From positions 1 through 25,989 of the IMG/VR virus record IMGVR_UViG_3300028025_005768: a stretch of 25,989 nt of DNA, one strand, 5' to 3'. The position numbers were made by a program, and so were the translations under genes. Of this stretch, positions 21,695 through 25,989 are shown one piece after another. A model generated the notes under the pieces. The model was not told the DNA's origin. It made no database searches and saw nothing but the letters and a program-made list of their open reading frames with translations. Positions within the stretch are counted from its first letter, which is position 1, and every line of letters starts with the position of its first letter. Source of the stretch: a virus.

Positions 21695-23554
21695 GTGGCA
21701 ACAACTCTCTACAAGTTCACGGATGCGTTCATCCCATCGCCACAGTTCTTTGCTGGTGGCACAACAACAAACCTTGTACCAGATGTTTTCCCTATCGCGA
21801 TTGATGGTCGCCCATTCCTTATTGACCAACAAGCGAACACCTTCACACGAGGTTTCGAACCACGAGTACGTGACTCTGTTGACCAATCAACCACCCCAGG
21901 TGAAGCAGCTATCAACCCTCAAGGATTATGGCGCAGAGGTGAAACCTCTTGGCATTATGGTGCTGGACAAAAATATGCTGACACCGCAGAAGCACAGGAC
22001 TACAGGTTCTCGTCTAGCAAAGGTGTAAACCCGTGGGTTAAAGGACAGGCAACTCTTCTTAACGCTGTTAAAGAGTCATTGAACTCTGCTAACACCAATC
22101 TTCTTCTTGCTGTAACCGATACTCGCGTGTATGTGTTGGATGGCGCAACACTGAAATACACAACAGACCCGTTCGCTACTAGCCCAACATGGACATCTGC
22201 TACAGGCTTACCTGCCGCTACGCCACGCGACATGGCTACAGATGGAACAAACATTTATCTCACTTACGCTGGTTTGACCAGCGGTTATGGGCTATGGAAA
22301 TATACGGCAGCAGACGCAGCATCAAACGTCGCATACGGACACGAACTGTATTATGTTGACTTCGTTAAGGGAAACCTTATGGTTTCTGGTGACGCTTCAG
22401 GTGGATACGCCACCGACCTTTACTACAACCCATCAGGGAACATCGGCGGAGATGACTACGCCCACCCGATAGCAACCTGGAACTGGATAGGTTTCGCTGC
22501 AGGACAAAACGCAATCTATGCCGCAGGATACGCAGGAACCCGTGGAGCAATCTACAAAATCACCATCACCGCAGCAGGCGTACTTGACCAACCAGTAGTA
22601 GCACTAGAACTTCCATCAGGAGAAATACCAGTATCCATATTTGGTTATCTTGGCGGAATACTTATTGGCACAAACAAAGGTGTGCGCTATGCGTCACCAG
22701 ATAACGCCGCGAACCTCACAGCTGGTGCGCTCATCCCGACAAGTGGCAACGTGCTGTCGTTTACAGCTGAAGATAAATATGTTTGGTTCAGTTGGTCAAA
22801 CTATGACGGGGTATCCACAGGCTTGGGTCGTTTAGACCTATCCACGTTTATCTCCACTAACACCCCAGCCCATGCCACCGACCTGATGCACACCTCAACA
22901 TCCAACGTTCTCGCATGCGCCACATTCAGCAGCAAACGACTATTCTCCGTGTCGGGCGACGGCATCTATGTTGAAGACACAGCCAACCTAGTTTCCAGCG
23001 GCGAAATCGTTACAGGCACATATCGTTGGGGTATCCCAGACCGCAAGTTCGTAGCCAAGTTCGACATCAGAACCACCCCGCTATATGGCACAATCACCCC
23101 AAGCATCTCCCTTGACTCAGGTGACTACACCGACATGTCACCACACAACTTGTCACTCGGAACCGAATCAGTAGCCACAGGACCACAGTCCAAGTTCATC
23201 GAAGCCAAGTTCAAACTCACCCTCGTACGTGGCTCAGCAACCACCGCACCAACGCTGACCCGTTGGATGGCACGAGCCTACGCCAGCCCAGCCCGAAGCC
23301 AAGTATTCCGTGTACCAATCCTCATGCACCACCGTCTACATGTGCGCGACACCGACTACTACTTTGATGTTGAGTCAGAACTACGTGCCCTACGCGATTT
23401 AGTGACAAATCCGCGTGTGGTAAACTATCAAGAAAATACCGAAACATTTTCTGTAGTATTAGAAGACTTAGAGTTTCAGGTCGCTGACGGATACCAGTCC
23501 AACTGGGATTTAGAGGGAACCTGTACAGTTACAATGCGTTCAGTACAAGACTAG
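21695..23554 (+). CDS. Large beta-rich tail protein (tail tube/nozzle candidate)
   Basis: 619 residues from a GTG; AAGGA (21683-21687) lies 7 bases upstream. Most of the chain (about 110-440) is made of repeated short strands with turns such as LLLAVTDTRVYVLDGATL, TDGTNIYLTYAG, GYGLWKYTAAD, GNLMVSGDASGG, GGILIGTNKGVRYASPD and SKRLFSVSGDGIYVED. This reads like a beta-propeller. The C-terminal 110 residues form another domain (RVPILMHHRLHVRDTDYYFDVESELRALRDL..., ending GTCTVTMRS). In podoviruses beta-propeller proteins build the tail tube or nozzle below the adaptor, which suits its place after the connector candidate. The comparison is structural and by eye, so the exact name is uncertain. Confidence 0.8.
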   Translation: MATTLYKFTDAFIPSPQFFAGGTTTNLVPDVFPIAIDGRPFLIDQQANTFTRGFEPRVRDSVDQSTTPGEAAINPQGLWRRGETSWHYGAGQKYADTAEAQDYRFSSSKGVNPWVKGQATLLNAVKESLNSANTNLLLAVTDTRVYVLDGATLKYTTDPFATSPTWTSATGLPAATPRDMATDGTNIYLTYAGLTSGYGLWKYTAADAASNVAYGHELYYVDFVKGNLMVSGDASGGYATDLYYNPSGNIGGDDYAHPIATWNWIGFAAGQNAIYAAGYAGTRGAIYKITITAAGVLDQPVVALELPSGEIPVSIFGYLGGILIGTNKGVRYASPDNAANLTAGALIPTSGNVLSFTAEDKYVWFSWSNYDGVSTGLGRLDLSTFISTNTPAHATDLMHTSTSNVLACATFSSKRLFSVSGDGIYVEDTANLVSSGEIVTGTYRWGIPDRKFVAKFDIRTTPLYGTITPSISLDSGDYTDMSPHNLSLGTESVATGPQSKFIEAKFKLTLVRGSATTAPTLTRWMARAYASPARSQVFRVPILMHHRLHVRDTDYYFDVESELRALRDLVTNPRVVNYQENTETFSVVLEDLEFQVADGYQSNWDLEGTCTVTMRSVQD

Positions 23555-23563
23555 GAGTTATAG

Positions 23564-24211
23564 ATGGCATACGCAGCGAGAAGGTCATACGCAGGTGCGG
23601 CACCCGCATGCACCCTGACCAACGCTATTACCTCGGCTGACACATCTGCGCTTCTCACGGGTGACGTAACCAACTGGAACAACACCGCTGGTGGCGGGTT
23701 CTACATGGTTATCGACCCAGGTCTTAGTACCGAAGAAAAAGTATTTATTGGTTCACGTTCAGGTTCGTCGCTTTCGTCCATTACTCGTGGTGTTGACGGG
23801 ACCACATCGGCTTCGCACTCTGCTGGCGCAACTTGCTACCCAGTTTTCACCGCGGTTGACGCTGACCAAGCGAACGCTGTAGCCGCCGCGTTGACGACTA
23901 AGGGTGACTTGCTGGTTACTACTGGTTCTGCCCTTAACCGTTTGGCTGTTGGCACGAACTATCAGGTGTTGGGTGCTGATTCTGCTGCAACGAATGGTGT
24001 TGCTTGGCAGTCGTCACCGAATAGTTTGATGACTGCTAAGGGTGACATTGTTGTTGCTTCTGCTGCGAATACGCCTGCGCGTGTGGCGGTGGGTACTGAT
24101 GGTTTTGCTCTTGTGGCAGACTCTACTCAGGCTTCTGGTGTAAAGTGGGCTGTTGCTGCTTCGGCATCAGATTCAGACCAAAACGTTATCGCAGTCCAAA
24201 TCTTTAGTTAA
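23564..24211 (+). CDS. Tail fibre-type protein with TKGDLLV repeats
   Basis: 215 residues; AGGAG precedes the ATG. The N-terminal ~95 residues contain the small beta module EEKVFIGSRSG...ITRGVDGTTSASH, related to that in the protein at 20804. The C-terminal part has two copies of a tail-fibre repeat: TTKGDLLVTTGSALNRLAVG...LGADSAATNGVAW and MTAKGDIVVASAANTPARVAVG...LVADSTQASGVKW. These repeats are common in phage fibres and suggest a trimeric shaft. It begins the receptor-binding gene cluster. From inside this gene onward the + strand becomes G/T-rich rather than A/C-rich. Confidence 0.85.
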   Translation: MAYAARRSYAGAAPACTLTNAITSADTSALLTGDVTNWNNTAGGGFYMVIDPGLSTEEKVFIGSRSGSSLSSITRGVDGTTSASHSAGATCYPVFTAVDADQANAVAAALTTKGDLLVTTGSALNRLAVGTNYQVLGADSAATNGVAWQSSPNSLMTAKGDIVVASAANTPARVAVGTDGFALVADSTQASGVKWAVAASASDSDQNVIAVQIFS

Positions 24212-24220
24212 GGAGTAATC

Positions 24221-24592
24221 ATGGCAACATTTACCAAGTTAGCGTTACAACCTGCTGGTACTACTGGTACTGGTCTGGGTGTGAAGGTTGCTGCTACTGC
24301 AACAGCGGGCACAGCAATTCACACGGCGTCAACAACCACCACAACCATTGACGAGATTTGGTTGTATGCGGTAAATACTTCTACTTCTTCTGTAAAGTTG
24401 ACGATTGAGTGGGGTGAGGCTACTGCACCTGATGGGAACATTGAAGTGACTGTGTTGCCTGAAGCGGGTTTAGTTACTGTTATCCCTGGTTTGTTATTGC
24501 AAGGTAATGCGACAGCAAAAGTTGTTCGTGCGTTTGCTGGCACTGCCAACGTGATTGTCATGCACGGTTTCGTTAATAGAATCACGGCGTAA
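24221..24592 (+). CDS. Small beta-rich virion protein
   Basis: 123 residues; AAGGAGT (24210-24216) is an excellent binding site for the ATG. Alternating hydrophobic/threonine strands throughout: FTKLALQPAGTTGTGLGVKVAA, TTIDEIWLYAVNTSTSSVKLTIEWGEA, IEVTVLPEAGLVTVIPGLLLQG and VVRAFAGTANVIVMHGFVNRI. Small all-beta proteins of this type are frequent in fibre clusters of phage contigs and probably decorate or connect fibres. No catalytic residues are apparent. Confidence 0.8.
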   Translation: MATFTKLALQPAGTTGTGLGVKVAATATAGTAIHTASTTTTTIDEIWLYAVNTSTSSVKLTIEWGEATAPDGNIEVTVLPEAGLVTVIPGLLLQGNATAKVVRAFAGTANVIVMHGFVNRITA

Positions 24593-24595
24593 GTT

Positions 24596-25108
24596 ATGCC
24601 TATTCCTGCTGGATATACAAGCGGTCAAATTGTTCAGGCTGTTGTTGGTACTGGAAAAATTTTACAGGTTGTTAGTACAGCCAAGACCGATACTTTCACA
24701 ACTACAAGCACGTCATATACCGATGTTACTGGTTTGAGCGTAAGCATTACGCCAATATCAACCACAAGCAAAATACTGGTATTTGCACAAATCAGCGGAG
24801 CCGATGCTTTTGGTACTTCTGCAGGTTGGGTTCAGTTGGTTCGTGGTTCAACGGCTATTGACGTTGGAGATACGGCAGGGTCACGGATAAGTGTTTCTGG
24901 ACAGTTTTCTAGCCCATATAGTTCAGCCCTGAATTCAATCAGTCTTAGTTTCTTGGACAGTCCTGCGACTACATCGGCAACTACTTACAAAATCCAAGCA
25001 CGAACTTATTCGGGTTCAGTTTATGTAAACAGAAGCCAGTCGGATTCAGATAGCAGTACATTTGCTCGTGGTGCTTCGAATATCACCGTGATGGAGGTTT
25101 CAGCATGA
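24596..25108 (+). CDS. Beta-sandwich tail fibre protein
   Basis: 170 residues, three bases after the previous stop; no binding site, so translation is probably coupled. GKILQVVSTAKTDTFTTTSTSYTDVTGLSVSITPISTTSKILVF is a pattern seen repeatedly in phage fibre and virion proteins: a short N-terminal strand (PIPAGYTSGQIVQAVVG), then a jelly-roll-like series of strands with a WVQLVRGSTAID strand and a KIQARTYSGSVYVN strand. Probably a receptor-facing or fibre-anchoring domain. The stop overlaps the next gene (ATGA). Confidence 0.83.
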   Translation: MPIPAGYTSGQIVQAVVGTGKILQVVSTAKTDTFTTTSTSYTDVTGLSVSITPISTTSKILVFAQISGADAFGTSAGWVQLVRGSTAIDVGDTAGSRISVSGQFSSPYSSALNSISLSFLDSPATTSATTYKIQARTYSGSVYVNRSQSDSDSSTFARGASNITVMEVSA

Positions 25109-25356
25109 TTGATTACAGCGCAATTCTTTCTCGCCGTTATGCAGGTAAAGAGTGGACTCTTGACGGCGATGAGTACACAGGTTTGGTTTGGTTATCTGAT
25201 GATGCGAAGCCTACGAAGGCGGTTCTTGATGGTTTGTGGGCTGAAGTACAAGCAGAGATTGCTGCTGAGGCTGCCGCTAAAGTGTCTGCTCGTGAAGCGT
25301 TGCTGACCCGTTTAGGCATCACTGCTGATGAAGCACAACTGTTGTTGGGGGCGTAA
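25105..25356 (+). CDS. Small fibre-associated protein, XkdW-like
   Basis: 83 residues; GGAGG (25093-25097) lies 7 bases before the ATG, which overlaps the previous stop (ATGA). N-terminal YSAILSRRYAGKEWTLDGDEYTGLVWLSDDAKPTKAVLDGLWAEVQAE has the layout of small tail proteins (W.L.G..Y..L.W followed by KPT and a helix) that accompany fibres, sometimes as assembly helpers. The rest is an alanine-rich helix ending in ALLTRLGITADEAQLLL. Family assignment by pattern only. Confidence 0.75.
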   Translation: MIDYSAILSRRYAGKEWTLDGDEYTGLVWLSDDAKPTKAVLDGLWAEVQAEIAAEAAAKVSAREALLTRLGITADEAQLLLGA

Positions 25357-25989
25357 TGCCTACTACTCGTGACACTGGATACATTTCCGCATACCCTGTA
25401 GTCATTGGTTATATTGATGTCCCTTATGGCACTGCAACAGGTGGGACGGGTGTTACTAGTGCAACGGTCGACGGAATAAATTATAACTACACAAGTTTTA
25501 CAAGTACTGGCACTTTAACGGTAACTAAGTCAGGTTTGTTTGATGTTCTTTTGTTTGCTGGTGGGGGTAATTCTGGCGGTGCAGAAAACCATTCAACAGG
25601 TGGTGGTGGTGGCGGTGGGCGTATGTTGCAAACAATTTATTTGTCAGCAAATGCGACAGTAACCATTGGTGCTGGTGGCAACAGTAACTTCTATCAACCA
25701 GCAGGCGGTGCAACTTCTGTATCTGTGTCAGGTTATGTTGTTGAAGCAGTAGGCGGTGGTGGCGGTGGTGGACAACTTTCATTCTTAGGCACAGTTCCAG
25801 GTGGTGGCGGTAACGGTGGCGGTGCATCTGGTCCGTCTAACTTCCCTACGGGTGCAAACCCTGTTGGCATTTTAGGTTTCAAAGGTGGCAACAATGTTGC
25901 GAACGCAGGTGGTGGCGGTGGCGGTGCTGGCGCTATTGGTAACAATGGCTCTGGTACTACAGGCGGCGCAGGTGGCGCGGGTTTTGATG
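25356..25989 (+). CDS. Glycine-rich tail fibre/adhesin, 3' end beyond window
   Basis: At least 211 codons, open to the window edge, from an ATG overlapping the previous stop (TAATG) with GGGGG upstream. The N-terminal ~75 residues include TSFTSTGTLTVTKSGLFDVLLFAGGG, the usual entry strand of phage glycine-rich fibre tips. The rest is dominated by runs of glycine (six or more in a row) with scattered Asn, Ser and Ala, as in tip proteins that fold into polyglycine-type sheets and bind receptors. Probably the receptor-binding adhesin. The C-terminus is missing here. Confidence 0.85.
   Translation, partial: MPTTRDTGYISAYPVVIGYIDVPYGTATGGTGVTSATVDGINYNYTSFTSTGTLTVTKSGLFDVLLFAGGGNSGGAENHSTGGGGGGGRMLQTIYLSANATVTIGAGGNSNFYQPAGGATSVSVSGYVVEAVGGGGGGGQLSFLGTVPGGGGNGGGASGPSNFPTGANPVGILGFKGGNNVANAGGGGGGAGAIGNNGSGTTGGAGGAGFD

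Overview
The window is a stretch of a tailed-phage genome (or a prophage-like contig) containing virion morphogenesis genes only. All genes lie on the + strand and are tightly packed, with many TAATG, TAGTG and ATGA overlaps. The anchors are a large terminase (2915-4897), a portal (4946-6769) and an N4-gp56-type major capsid protein (16132-17097). There is no coiled-coil tape measure, but there is a giant 1851-residue protein followed by three smaller probable internal proteins. Together these favour a short-tailed (podovirus-like) virion, which is an inference. The style of the short tail/fibre proteins recalls phages of Actinobacteria, possibly freshwater ones. The host cannot be fixed from the sequence. 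No integrase, lysin, replication gene, tRNA or CRISPR was seen.

Layout. 1-483: no convincing gene, several short hairpins. 484-2902: three overlapping genes of a related family; the first two share a near-identical N-terminal module, and the second and third share a central HGSP domain that resembles an ADP-ribosyltransferase-type fold. 2915-7159: terminase with an N-terminal helix-turn-helix, portal and a small post-portal protein. 7156-15534: giant putative ejected protein and three probable internal virion proteins. 15535-17163: a self-contained capsid unit with an extended -10 promoter, a structured 5' leader (possible H-type pseudoknot plus a 7-bp hairpin), scaffold, major capsid protein and a strong intrinsic terminator. 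17162-20803: a second promoter-like element, a short tail-fibre-type protein, a protein with nine ~20-residue repeats, a gene that is a stand-alone copy of that protein's C-terminal module, a CxxC protein, a GT4-like glycosyltransferase, a small conserved basic protein and two tiny lysine-rich proteins. 20804-25989: connector/adaptor candidate, a 619-residue tail protein, then a run of small fibre-associated proteins ending in a glycine-rich adhesin that runs off the window.

How the genes work together. The terminase pumps DNA through the portal into a shell built on the scaffold. The internal proteins and perhaps the 484-2902 cargo-like proteins would be packaged and ejected. The 20.8-26 kb genes build the connector, tail and receptor-binding fibres. 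The glycosyltransferase may modify virion proteins.

The most unusual signals are the tagged ART-like gene trio (whose PPNIQG motif recurs in the portal C-terminus), the capsid operon leader, the 20-residue repeat fibre with its detached C-terminal module, and the tandem lysine-rich miniproteins.
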